Assembly (NCBI RefSeq): GCF_963678635.1
Contig: NC_087065.1
Span: 40,115,430-40,179,429, forward strand
Direction: 5' to 3'
Length of the DNA stretch: 64,000 nucleotides
Source: Symsagittifera roscoffensis
Lineage: Eukaryota; Xenacoelomorpha; Acoela; Convolutidae
How positions within the stretch are numbered: the stretch's first letter is position 1; every line of letters starts with the position of its first letter. The translations under genes were made by a program, and so were the position numbers. Positions 29,189 through 41,614 of the stretch are shown here, in pieces. Under the pieces are notes generated by a model that worked only from the letters and a program-made list of their open reading frames with translations, made no database searches and had not been told where the DNA came from.

Positions 29189-30071
29189 TGTGCCATTCTG
29201 CCAGATGGCACAGCGCAACCTTCCGACGAAGCACGAATCAGAGAGAAAAGGCCTTAACAGCAAAAAAGTGCTTGAAAGGAGGGTCAAAATATTCTGGAAT
29301 ATTTATTTTTAAAATTTCGATTTTCAAGTTGATATTTCTGAGAAATACGAAAAACGGCCATTTTGAGCCAAAAAGTGACGAAAATAAAAACAACGACAGA
29401 TATTGTGAAAAACAGTCGTACCAGAGACGGAAAATACGAAGCCTCTTATCGTGGCAACAAAGCACGATAAGACACTTGTCAACAGATATTGGTGGAGAAG
29501 GAGGCTTCAGTGGGGGAAGAAATACACCACGGAACCCTCCCGGGACACAAATTGGAAGAGATAAGAGCGTTATCTCAGGAATATTACGGGAGCGGAGGCT
29601 TGGTCCCCCAGAGACTGTTCTATGTGAAGGGACTGTATAAACTAACTTTATAGCTGCTGGAATGTCAAAGATCTCTTAATTAACACCGTCATTGTTTAAT
29701 ATTTCAGAATAGGAGTAGCTAGAAAAAGGAAAGGGTCAATCCATCTCCAATGGATTTAATATAGAACTGTCACACAAAAATATGTTAAAATAGGTTGTTC
29801 GAGCCGTGTTTTTAATGACAATCACGTAGTCTGAGGATCCGAGACTCAGCTATGTGGTTGTGTTCGCATGTAAACGAAAGCTGATCAAAAGTCGTTTGAC
29901 TGATGGCCTAAAAATGGTAACTTTTTACTTTGCCCTAGACAGACCAGAAAATCAACTGGCAAGGTCGAGACGGTGAAAAGCGAGTAGGATTAAGGTACCT
30001 GACGCCTGCCAGTCGTTAATAGGTACTTTTCCTACGCTCCGTCGCTGTGTAGTATTTGGGCGAATGTTACA
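29189..30071 (+). mobile_element. 3' LTR of element A
   Basis: The 883-bp partner of 6468-7350, with the same TGT...ACA ends and about 10 substitutions. It is followed by AAT (30072-30074), the second copy of the target duplication, and then by element B sequence on the minus strand. The possible TATA box is at 29636-29641 and the hairpin at 29828-29846. Confidence 0.97.
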
Positions 30072-30074
30072 AAT

Positions 30075-32356
30075 GGCAGGGAAACTCATCATGTGTTGAC
30101 ATGATGCTCCTCCAATTACGCTTTCCCGAAGCTTCCAGTGCTGGTTCCACTTCCATCATCACTCGGTGGACTTCATCATTTTCATCTACTGCATTGTAAT
30201 CCGTGACTGTCGATACTTTCTGCTTCTGTCTTTCAAAGTCACGGAAGTTCCCACTGGCTTATCCCATGAACTTCTTTCCCAGTATCGATTCTAACTCCTC
30301 CTTAGTTCTCTCTGGAACTGCTGAGAATATCTTGCACAGTAACTCGTAAGACTTTTCTGACATTCTCGCTAGTCTAACGCATTTTGGCATCGAGAAGGCT
30401 CGATCCAAGATCGTTCTCGTACTTTTCACAGCTACGAAATGCACTGGGTATCTGCTCTTCCACATTGGAGCTAATGGCGATCCCACCAAATATTGCGCTC
30501 CCGACGGTCTGCGATATGTCTCACTGTGTCGGATGTTCATTTCCGCCTCGATCGCTTCACTCCACCTTCCTATGTGTTTTTACTCGATCTGCAAAATTCC
30601 TGGGAACACTTCTACACTGATGGCCGTGACTATCTCATGCTCTTGTTCTAGATTCAATAGTGACTCTAAAGATCCAAACATGCTGTAGAATCCTAGTGCA
30701 GTCACTAGATTCACATCGGTTCGTCCATGGCAGTCCGCAATTAGCTCCGTTTCTGTTTTTACCTTCATCACAATGTTCCCAAACAAAATCGTCAACTGCT
30801 TGTATTGTTTCTCCAAGGTCTTCACGCAATCCAGACCTCCACAGACGTGACCTTCCGGTCCATAGACTTCTGCCAGACAGCTACCAGGTTTGACCCAGTC
30901 CTCTGGTACCCAGCCAGGCAACTCTACTTTGTCTTCTCCGTTGCTCTTAGAGGCTGTTGTCATCACGTTATAGATGATGTTAAGATCACGCAGGTTACAG
31001 TCTGAGTTCAGTTCCCTCTGTACGTCTTGTGTTGCACGTAATATCGAATCAGCGTTGGGACTCAGACACCATGATGGTTTCATCAGTTCCCACACTACCA
31101 TCAAACTCGTTCTCAGCAGTTCGTCTGAGAATCCCAATCCAAATTCTACCCGGTTGTCCGATTTTGGCACTGAAGGTGCAGTCACCTTTTCCTCCAAGAC
31201 TAATCCCAGCTTGGCCTGCTGAGTAGCAGCGCTTCTCATTGTTGCAATTCTCAACGTCCAGAATCTTAACAACACTGCTTACTCGTAATCAAAGAAGCAA
31301 TCGCGTATGTCCTCATTTAGGAAAGGGTTGTACGCTATCCTTATGATTCAGGACACGTAACTGTAGGACTTATTTCTGATTGGTCCCCGTATTCAATTGA
31401 TTTTGGCAGTGCTCCCATGAATTCCTTAGTGAGCCTCAGCTCTTTGTTTGAGAATCTCCTTATTTCGTCTATTTTCCTCATGGGTTCTAGTTCCACAGGT
31501 TCTTTCATGTTCACTCGCATTGGTTTGCTCTGATATGTATCCAAAAGTGCTAGCAAGAGCAAGGCTTTCGCTCGTTCATCGCCTTCTCTTAGCATCTTAA
31601 CACAAGTGCTCAGTGCTGGCATTTGTTCTATTGCCGCTTCCTTTTGGGTTATCAGATCTCTCATGCTCGTCATTAGGAATACCTTTTCTTCCTATGATCT
31701 TTTCCTTTCTTCTGAATCATATTCCCCGCGAGTCAGTCCGATTATGCACCAGGCGAACCTCAAATGTAGCTCAGTTCTCACGTAAGGTACTGCGATCAAA
31801 GCGTGTATCTTCGGTGTGGTTCTCATTTCTTCTTCGAAAAACCGTAACAACACCGCTCTCCATGGAAGGCTCACCAACTGCTCTATCGTTTCTGCATGCA
31901 TCTCAGACGATACCAGAGTCCCGTATGCTTTGTGCTTCAGGGTGGTGCCTTGCATCATCGTTTCTAAATAACCTTCTATGGCATTTTGGTCTTCCAGAGT
32001 CATTAGGTGCCCTCTGGCCAATTTTCTGAACTCCAACATCTCTATGTATCCACTGGCGGGTTCATCTATCGATACAGTTTCCGACACTGTCAGTTGGTTT
32101 TATTCTACTGGGACTAGCTGTCCTACAACACTTCCTTTTCTATGGTTCATGGGAGACGGTTTAAAGTCTTTCATAGTACTCTCCCCACATTGGCTGAGTA
32201 TTTCCATTTCTTTGCTCCAGTCAGAGTGCGGTCACTCTTCTTGGTTTTGTAACCGGTTGACTTTATTCCTACCATGAGAATGGGCGGCGCCATCGCTACA
32301 TCAGTCAGCATACTGTCTGTGCCAGGTAATTGATCATCACCCTGTCCCAAATCCAT
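30075..32356 (-). pseudogene. Element B: N-terminal and middle part of the last accessory protein
   Basis: A run of minus-strand segments (about 32356-32171, 32087-31692, 31673-31341, 31275-30580, 30540-30259 and 30140-30075) aligns in order with residues 1 to about 760 of element A's 1001-aa ORF. The segments are separated by stops and frame changes. The GHVC, ADCHGRTDVNL-type and SVEVFPG motifs are preserved. The gene continues across element A at 5878-6467. At the left of 32356 it joins directly to the middle of the ORF 3 relic, so the end of ORF 3 and all of ORF 4 are missing by an internal deletion of about 2 kb. Confidence 0.85.
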
Positions 32357-33134
32357 ACGTTATTGCAGTCAACGTTAGAAGTCCATCTAATTGCAAGTCT
32401 TGAATTCCTTCGGTGAGCAGTACAGCCGGTCCTTTCACAAAGCTTTCTCGTCACGAACAAGACTAGTAGTTCAACGATCGATACTTCCACTACTGCTTGG
32501 AGGAATTCCTTTATCAAGTATCGAGAAAGTGTTGGGTAACTTTTCGCCAAGAAGGACGCGGTCCATGCGGCTCCTAGCCCTTCCAGCATGCTATCAGTCC
32601 GGTCAAAGCCTTCTTCCCCCTTTACATTCTGCGTCCAGAAAGTCTCCATGGTCACCTGGCACACTCTGTTTACAAACTCGGCTGATTTCTCTTCAGCATT
32701 TTCGGCCAGGTTCATCTCCTTTACCAAGTAGGCATGGATGTTTCTGATCATTACTGGGCCTTGCTCGAAAGCATCCGCACCCAAAGCTGCTATCCGAGGG
32801 GTCAAGTGCAGCCACTGGTAAAGCTTTTGGTTTCGTTCTCAGAACCATCGCCTCCAGATGAGCTCTGGAACCATCGCTTGTTTCTCCTCTCTCGTTCCTC
32901 TTTTACTTCCATCCCTCGGAACCATAAATCGTTTGACACTGCTACGATTACTCGATGGTCATCGTCAATTTCTGGCTTCAATTTAAGTTGTCGACTGAAG
33001 TTGGATAGTTCCAACCCCAGCACTTCGTCCAATACTAGCATGCGTAGTGAATGGTCCTTGAATCCTCTCATCGCATTCGAGATGTCCGACCACACCGCAG
33101 GTAATTCAGCTCTGAGTGGCCTCAGGTTCTCCAT
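32330..33134 (-). pseudogene. Element B: remnant of accessory ORF 3
   Basis: The minus-strand sequence matches the middle of element A's 865-aa protein, from its ELPAVWADISNA-like segment to the D-G-L-L-T-L-x-A-x-T-Y-G segment. It is broken by frameshifts near 32,810-32,830 and 32,400. The SGNH-like N-terminal part (about 500 bases in A) and the C-terminal half are deleted. It directly follows the end of the SGNH hydrolase relic. Confidence 0.8.
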
Positions 33135-35611
33135 CTCTATCGCGATTTTGGGCAGAGGTCTTTATTGCCTTCAACCCACCATATCTCTGAACATCGCCTT
33201 CTTGATTCAATACACTTGTCGGGTACGCTCTTTCTTTCACGTGGCCTGGGGGTTCGTTCACCTGCCTGAATATCTTTACACGTTGTCCAATTGGCGCCCT
33301 CGTCGTCAGGAATCTTCCAGGTCTCTCTTCTCGATTTCCCTCGTCATGATTCAGTTTCACGTCTTGTAACGGTCTTGCATTCATTGGACCCATCGTATTG
33401 TTTGAGGGTAGTCCCTCCAAATCGGCAAACCTCAAGGCAGTTGTAGAGCTGAAGTTTATGCCAGCAGCTATTAAACAGTCCACGCCTCTTATTGAGTACA
33501 GTTCTTTGACATCCTCTCCGCTCAACATCCTCATGGCATATGCTGCAAAGCTCACCGTCTGATGGTTCAGTTCATCAGATCATCCTTGTATATGTGCCAG
33601 GGGGAAGATATGGGCCTCGACGACATCAGAGAGCTCCTGTTTGGACGTCGCTCCTCTCGACTGGTACTCGTTGTCTCTGATCTAGTATCCGATCTAGAGA
33701 GGCTGGTCGTTTTCACTGTCGGGTTGACAGGCCCTAATCTTCGTCTAGGATTGATGGTTCTTCTCAAGGGTGCTTCCCCCAATCGATCTTGTACGTCCGT
33801 TCTTTGCCCTGGCTGGCTAGAGCTTTGCGGCCTATAGGTCGTCACGGCTGGGACCGTTCCCAAAAGTGTTTCTAAGTTAGGAGGCACAAAGGTTGAAACT
33901 GCCGGTTTATTCGACGTTTCTTCCTTCTTCAGCACTCCTCTGTCAAAGAATTCTACTTCCATTTCGTCTAATCGCTCTTGGAAGACTCGGTTCAACCAGA
34001 CATGTCCTTCGATGCTATCAAAGTGGATCCCGTCGGTAGTCAGTCTGGCCTCATCCATAGCTCGTGTTCAAGAACCATAAGGATCATCCGTCCAGCATTC
34101 CGACTCGCAAGGTTCCTTAGGATGTTGTTCCACCTGATTACTCCTTCATTGTGTCTTCTCCCTGTTGCTGTCAACGTCTTCGTGCTCATTGATACAGTGC
34201 TGACGGTCAGTACCGCGCAGTTGAATCTCTGCCAGAGAGTAGTAAATAGGCACACCATCATTGACTCCCATTGTGCCTCTTCTTCATCTGAGCTTCTAGA
34301 TATGTTGTTTGTCCCTACTAGGATCATTACGTTAGGGATTCTCCCTGGGTTCATCAACTCCACCATCCCAAATAACTGGGCTATCGTTGCGCCCCCAAAC
34401 GCCATCATCGTAGTGATCCAGGAAGTTCTTGAATTTTGGAGCACTCTGACCAAGCTGTCCACCCGTATCAGATGTGATGTCCCAAGTGGCGGTTGCTGCA
34501 TGTTTACTGCTGAGCTCCAAGTTGATCGATTGAAGCAATCTCTCGGATCCGTATCCGAAACTCCTGTGAAGCTATACTTCAACTGGTTGTTCTTATGCAC
34601 GTCAATCACTCGGGACACTTTCTTTGCTGGCATCTCTCGTATCTTTCTGTCTGGGACCCTAGAGTTCTTTGTTGATGATGTTGCATTGCTAACTCCCTCT
34701 CTGGTCATCACGTCTTGGGAGAGCTGTACTCTGCCCATGTCATCGATTGTTCCATAAGGTGCAGTGACCCCGGAACCTGGCTCATTCCTGTTGGCAACCA
34801 TTCGTCCTGCTGTTTCTATCAGCTTTCTCACCATTTGCTCTACGACTGGGTCACCTAGGGTGTCACTCGGGTCCTGGGTTGTCACTCGACCAGTTGTAGT
34901 CGGGAGTGGCGTTTCTGTAGTCTGACTATATTCTCGAGGCCTCAAGAGTTCAATTGGGGACTGCCCACGAGGTATATCTCCTGTAGGTATCACTTTTTCC
35001 ACGGCTGTCGTTAACGACAGACGCTCCGATCGCTGCTTGTATTCTCGCCTCAAGCGCTCTATTTCTTCACCCTGCTTCTTGTTAAAGTCTTCAAACTATT
35101 TCTTCCACATGTCCCTATCTTCTTCTATACTGAGCATGGTCATGGTCATCTCGTCCAGCTCCCTTCTAGTCTTTTCCAGTTCGTCTTTTGTCACATTTAG
35201 ATCTTGCATGGTTTCGTTCGTTTGAACCTCCTCTTCTACTCTCGCCCTCTTTGGTGGCACAGCTGCTCTCAGTTGTGAACTAGACGAGGCAGCCTCGCTG
35301 TTCATTTCCTGATGCATCCTCATCAGTCCAGGCTTAGGCTTGGTTGGCAAAGGCACCTCACCCGTTTCTCCACCCCATCACTCTTATGTTCGGGCCCTCT
35401 CTCCATATGCTGCCATCAATAAGACTTCCGTTGGGCGGTCCCCACGGTTATCATGTCCCAAGATGTTTATCAAGGCGGTCAGCAACATGACTACCTCTGG
35501 GTCCTCCAGTGCGAAGTCTCGATCCATTAACCTCCGATATATCGCATCTACCATCGGTCCTACATATGCCTCTGCCAGGTCCATCAATTCCTCCAAGTTG
35601 AAATTATCCAT
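33106..35611 (-). pseudogene. Element B: SGNH hydrolase (accessory ORF 2) relic
   Basis: Four minus-strand segments (35611-35384, 35356-35096, 35053-34040, 34058-33567) and a conserved tail (33555-33106) follow the order of ORF 2 in element A: helical N terminus, coiled coil, SGNH domain, Arg/Ser linker, tail. Block I reads V-D-S (its Gly is lost but Ser remains), block II F-G-G-A-T, block III V-G-T-N-N, and block V T-D-G-I-H. A one-base frameshift near 34,050 separates blocks III and V. The shared coiled coil plus hydrolase shows that this gene was in the common ancestor of A and B. Confidence 0.85.
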
Positions 35612-36045
35612 TCTCTTTCCGGTTTGATTGTGTTATTGATTCAATGATTTGAATTCAAGTGAGTAATTAAACGATCAATCAGGATCTAGAAAAGAGGTCA
35701 CGAATATCACACTTGTCAGTTTTACACTAATTTCTGGTTAAAATTTATTTAAAACAGTCAGAAAAAAAGATTTTGATCTTAAAATTTATTAAAAACAATC
35801 AGTTTCTAAAATTTTGGAATTCGACCTAAGATTGGACAGTCTAAACTTTGGATCTATCCTAAAGTTGTCATTCAGTTGCTCATGGTCACTAATTCCTTCT
35901 TACCCAGGGTCTTAGTAACATAACACATAACATAACATAACACACATATCACATACAACACACATTTTAGTCTGACGTCTTCCTGCATGCAACTTAAACT
36001 CAGCCTATACTTAAATAATATTTCTTATGTAAGTATACTTGTATT
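35612..36045 (-). other. Element B: extra AT-rich segment between accessory ORFs 1 and 2
   Basis: Element A has no spacer here; its two genes overlap by eight bases. In B about 430 bases of AT-rich DNA, including ACACATAACATAACATAAC-like simple sequence near 35920-35960, separate them. No gene was seen. It is either an insertion or sequence A has lost. Confidence 0.5.
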
Positions 36046-37050
36046 TTAGTCTCGGAGAAGATTACGTGTATCAGTGCATACAATTCCCGTGGATGCAGTC
36101 GTCCTCGGTTCGGATCGTACACTGGAAGTGAAAGCTCTTTCACTTCCCTTTTCACAAGGAAGTCGCTCAATCTCGTCAAGGACAGGACTAGATTTTCCGG
36201 GTCCACGTGCCGCTTCTCTGTCGCCCTCGTCACCAAGAAGCGTAAGTACTTTCCCGGTATCTGTGACGCCGCTGGAGGAAAGGCTGCTTCCTGGCCTTTG
36301 CTTCCAAATGAATTCTATGTTTTTATATTCTCTCTTAGAATCTGCTGCTAACGCTGTCTTAAAACTCATGTCTGCTGTGATTGCTATCGCACATGTTCTA
36401 TTTGTGATTATGAAATCGCTATCTGTTTGTATTATGCTACTTGAATATTCATTTGGTAAGTTAAAATATGACTCAACTACCCTCCCTTTGTCCGGTTTCT
36501 TAGGGTCCTGGTTTGTTTCCGCTTCTAAATCTCCTGTCTCTCTTGCTATTCTTAATTTTTTTATTAATAAATTTTCAGTGTGGGTAAGTCCCCACTCCCA
36601 GGACAAAAATATCCATCGACGTCCCCGTCGATCGCATACTGGATTTCAAGTCGAGATTGGAAGCCGGAATGAGTAGTCGCCCTTCCTGGGCAGCCCAGGA
36701 AAGATCCTCTCGTTTGGTTTTCATGTATTTCATGCTTTCACGATCTACATCTTGAATCGTGTCACTGGTCTCCTTTGGGTCCGACCTCATTTCGCAAATT
36801 CGTCAAGTCTTTTTCATATCACTGATGTTGCTCGTCGTCGAATTCTACCTCGGGCTTGGACCGGTCATCGACCCACTCCTCGTCGTGATCATTGACTATG
36901 TCAATGTCCTGTGACACAGTTATTTCTTCTACACCCACTACTTCTTCCACTATCTTCTTCAGATCTATCCTGTCCACTACGAAGTCGTCACCGTAAGGGT
37001 TATATTTCTTCCTGGATCTTGTCCTGTCGTTCTATCGAGTCTGTATCGTA
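36046..37050 (-). pseudogene. Element B: accessory ORF 1 relic
   Basis: Minus-strand segments match accessory ORF 1 of element A throughout: the N-P-Y-G-D-D-F-V-V-D-R start (about 37,020), D-D-R-S-K-P-E-V-E-F, the T-G-T-S-M-D-I-F-V segment and the L-T-H-T-E-N-L-L-I-K-K-L core. A stop near 36,815 and a frameshift near 36,590 break it. After R-E-Y-K-N-I the frame runs on for about 75 residues that A lacks. Confidence 0.8.
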
Positions 37051-37216
37051 AACGGAAGATCCGGTTCCAAATTCTTGGGGACCTCCATTTGTTCGGGGTT
37101 TTGCCAGTCCTCCTCTGCGTAGGGTAAGGTTTCTTCATCTGCTTCGATCACTTCATTGGGATCTAGGTCAGTGTTGGACTTGTTCCTTCCTCTACGAGCT
37201 CATTTCCATCGTTATT

Positions 37217-39665
37217 TTACCTGGTGCCCTTCTCGTTGACCTCACAAGCAGGATCCATCATCAGATAATCCCCTTCCTCCATGTCTGCAGGTATACACCA
37301 GTCTTCTGTCGATGGGTTGTGCAGCTTAATGTTCTCGTAATGATCGGCTCGGCCAGTTCTCAGTCTATAAAAGCGTCCTTCTTGGTGCACTTCCGTAATC
37401 ATGAAAGGTCCCCTCCACTTTTTAGGAGCTTTTTCGTCCCTTTCGGTGGTATAACGTTCTGGAATACCCATACGTAGTCCGCTACCGAGTAAGCTTTTGC
37501 ACCAGCTGCTTTCTTGTCGAATCTTTTCCTCTGTCTTGCCTGTGCCTGCTGAGTATTTGGTCTACACAAGTCGTTCAACTCTTGTTGACGTCTAATCACA
37601 TCCCTTACATAGACCTGTGGGGACGTTTTCTTAACCTCATACTCTGGGTAGAAGAAAATCAGTGGCAAAGACTTTTCGTGTCCGGTTAGCATCATGTGTG
37701 GACTAACTCCGGTGGTGGAATGTTCCGTGCTGTTATAAGCTCCTATCACCTGTGGAAGGTATTTGTCCCAATTGGTCATGTAACTGGAATAATATACCCT
37801 CTGCATCGATACTAACGTTCTATTCTGCCTTTCCACTCAGCCATTCGTCTGGGGATGGTATGCCGTGGAGTGAGCTTGAGCAACTTGTGAGCGTCTTATA
37901 AGCTCTTTCTTGAGTTCTCCCACGAAAGATGTTCCATTATCCGATTGAAATGTCATCGGAAACCATGTCTCGCTATCCACGTTTTAATCAGGTGATCGCA
38001 CGTTTCTTCCGCTGAGGCAATTATGCAGGGCACGGTCTCTGCATACTTCGTGAAGTGATCTATCATGACCAAGACTTGATTTTAACCACTGTCTGTCATG
38101 CATATCTTTTGGTGATCAATCTGCACCACCTCGTTAAATTCAGACGACTCGATCGACTGCAAAGGAAATCGTAACTTCCTTGGATCTTTCACCTGTTGGC
38201 ATGTCAGACATGCTGTTACCCACTTCTCGCATGCCTTCTTCATTCCAGGCCACTCAAGGCGCTTCAGGATCCTCAGATATACTTTGTCAATTCCCTGATG
38301 GCCCATCTGATCAAATGACCTGATTAAAAATTCTGTCTGGTGGATTTGCGGCAAAACTATCGCGTTATACTTGTACAGGACTTTGTCTTCCTCTCTTCTC
38401 TTGCAAGCCACGATCCCGTCCTTGTTCAGATATAACCTTCTCTCTTTCTGCAAAAAGTATTTTCTCAGAAGACGGTGAGTGTCTTCCTCCAGGTCTCCTT
38501 TGTCCGGATCACCGTTTTCGATCCACCTTTTCGGGTTGCTTGTCATGCGGTCATTTCTCTGAGCTCTTAGTAGGTCCGAGAGTCTGTATCTCGCCTTCAA
38601 GTACGTCATCATGACCGTCATCTGACTATTCAGCTCATTGGGCTGACGCGTGTCTTCTTCCATCTTAACGCACCAAATCTTCGCCAACGGCTGTGTTTCT
38701 TGTTCGAACGGCTGAAGATCAGTCCTGACTACATCTTTTTATGGCAATAGACTTATCGAACGTTTCGATAACGCTATTGTTTCTAGATCATCCGCTGCGT
38801 TATCAAAGACTCCTTCACCTGGTATGAGGTAGCGATCACTGTCAGGGTCTTGATATACCTCCCTATCTAGATCCCTTGCTCGAGTTTCCACTAACAGTGT
38901 GTGGATCGCTAGTTCTGACATGTCTGATCCTGAGCTCGAGTTCCTGTGTGAATAGGTGTCGAATTCCGGGAATTCCGGGAATTGTCATCCATTGAAGAGT
39001 CCGCGACAGAGCACGTGCCTCCTGGTCAGTACCGTGCTTTTTTCGCATCCATCTGAACTCCCGGGACAATACCTTATTCTCCAGGTCCTGTTTCTCATCA
39101 GGAACTTTTTCGTCTACATCAGACTCCCCGGACAAACTTCCTTGTCCCGGGTGTTGATCTTGAACTCGCCGGCTCTTCTCACTGTTCGTCTCCCCGGACA
39201 AGCAACCTTTTCCCAGGTTTGTTTAACCTTCTCGCCTTCATTATCCTGGTCTTCAAAGGTAACGGTTTTCTTTTGCATATCGTTCCCCTGTTCGTTCCGT
39301 CTGTATGAAGTACTGTTTAAAACCTCGTGGTGTATTGAGGATACTAGTTGCTAAAATATTGTCCTGCAATCCCTCTCGTTTTCTTTGTGTTGTCGTCTTG
39401 ACGGCATGATCTTCACCTTCTCACTGACTGTCAGTGATGCCATAGCTGCTGCCCACTCGGGGTCATCTCTGCTCACTTCTCTCTCTAACAATTCACCCAG
39501 CATCCGCATCACTTGCGGCGTGACCTGCACCGTTTTATCCAATAATGAGAGGCTGTTAATGTTCATGCTAGAGAGTTCCTGCTGGACCAGGTTCGAGCGC
39601 AGCAACTGGTCCAAGGGCACTGGGTCCTTCTTGTATAGAATTTTTGGGTCCTTCTTGAAGGGCAC
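37217..39665 (-). pseudogene. pol: Element B pol: linker and integrase relic
   Basis: Minus-strand segments 39665-39351, 39201-38863, 38921-38739, 38687-38082, 37836-37399 and 37471-37217 correspond to the long RNase H-integrase linker, the zinc-binding domain (H-x4-H and C-x2-C), the core from E-R-Q-N-R onward, and the G-P-F-M-I-T GPF/Y module of element A. The part of the core with the second Asp is interrupted (38,080-37,840). The linker again holds SGE-type repeats, with the shared DNA motif on the minus strand. Confidence 0.85.
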
Positions 39666-39741
39666 TGGCTCCTTCTTGTATTATCATAAGCGCTTCTGCT
39701 GCTTTCTCTACAGGTAACTCAGGATGTCCTGGGATTGGAGC

Positions 39742-41561
39742 TCAAGACTTATCCAACCATCTCGTCAAGAGAAGCGCTTCGGAAGTTTCCTTGTCCAGAA
39801 ATGAGAATCCCTCCTTGATTTCTGCCTGATTGGCTTGCTTGTGTTCCAATCTCTCATACAACTCGGTTTTCTTGCTGAGGCTGTCAGCATTCTGGTGTTT
39901 GTCACGCATCTTGTGCTCGATTATCATATTGTAGCCATCTAATCTCACTATCCATCTACCAATATAACTCTGATCCATCGAGTACGTCTTCAACCAGGAT
40001 AACGCTCTGTTGTCCACGCGTAACTTGAAGGGAGCACTCCCCAATTATGCGCGGTACTTTTCCACAAATATGACCACTGCAAACTTTTCTGCCTTCGGTG
40101 CACCATATTTCATCTCGGTGTCACTTAACTCCTTACTGCCATATGCAATGGGACGGAAAACTGTTCTTCCATTCCATTCCTGCTCCTGATGCAGTATTCC
40201 CGAGATGGCTACTACTGATGCGTCTGTGTCAAGAACATACATGCCCTTTTCTGTAGGCATGCCTAGCACTAGCGCTTCGCACAGTTCCCGTTTTATGTTC
40301 TCGAAGGCAGTTTGTGCTTTTTCGTTCCATTCTAACTTCTTTCCTTTATTGCGCATCAGCTTCTGCATTGGATACACCTTGTCTGCATACCCTTTTATGA
40401 ACTCACGGTAATAATTGGCAAACCCTATGAAGCTCATGAGTTGTGTGTCCATTCTGGGAGCCTTCCACGTCAGCACAGCCTCAACTGCTTCCGGGTCCGG
40501 CCTCGCACCATGCCTGTCCACCATTCTTCCTAGATACTTGATTGAATCCCTCAGGATTTCACATTTCGATGGTTTGCATTTCAAGCCTGCTCCTTTCATG
40601 CATCTAGAGACCTCATCGACCCGATCAATATGGTCTTCTAGGGTTGGTGTCGCTATGACTACGTCATCCACGTAACACATCACAAGATTCCCGTACATCT
40701 TCGTCACACCGGTCAAAGCCTGAGCCATAGGTCTTTGAAACGTGGCCGTTGCGTTGCTCAAGCCGAAGGTATTCCCCTCCCACTGGTACAACCCCAATTC
40801 ACATGCGAATCCTGTCTTCTCTCTGTCCTTTTTCCGCAAGTCCAGTGTGGTGAAAATTTTGGCATCACCAAGTTTAGAGAGACTCTCGTCTATCCGCGGT
40901 ATCGGGTACGCATCTTTTATTGTCAGCGCGTTCAAGTAGCGAAAGTCGCAACGAAACCTAAGCTGCCCAATTTCTTTTTCGCCATTACGACCCCACAAGC
41001 CCATGGCGATTTCGAGGGTTCTATCATGTCGTATTCGAGCAACATTTCTATTTCCGCTCGGCACGCTTCCAATTTATGTGGCATCAATCGTCTTGCGCCT
41101 TCCCTATGTGGAACGGTGCCTTCCTCAAGTTCGATTTCGTGTTTGACGAAGTTACAGCAACCGATATCCGCCTTATGCTTTGAAAATACATCTGCGTTCC
41201 AATTTAAAACCGCCCGCAATTATTCAAAATCTCCTTCACCTATTTTTCCATTTAACTGTTCTATTTCTGGCCAAACCGGTTTGTCAGATTCTAGTTCATA
41301 TGACGAGGTGAGTTCCGGAAAACTTGAGCAGCTCGACAAACCATGATAAGGACAGTCTTTCACACTATATATCTTCATTTTTTGTGTCTCTTCATAGTCG
41401 GTCCTCATCGGCAAAGCGTAATCAAGTTTCTTTCCACGCTGGATTGAAACCGTGGTGTCCAGTGTGTTCAATAACCCACTGACTCACAGTCCGTTTCGAG
41501 TTACCCAGAAGCTCCGGCCTAAAATCACTGAACTTTGACTATTTGGATTCGGTACCAAACA
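39742..41561 (-). pseudogene. pol: Element B pol: reverse transcriptase and RNase H relic
   Basis: Segments 41471-41220, 41219-40932, 41064-40045 and 40044-39742 encode RT and RNase H closely similar to element A's, with C-Y-V-D-D intact and D-T-D-A-S plus N-A-D present in RNase H. Stops and frameshifts separate the segments. A deletion has removed the G-S-A-F-W-Q-V-P-L part after F-T-T-L-D-L, a conserved RT block, so the enzyme would be inactive even if the frame were open. Confidence 0.9.
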
Positions 41562-41614
41562 AACCGGTTTCCTATCAATTAACGAGTTTACATTTCTCTT
41601 GCTAAAAATTGCTA

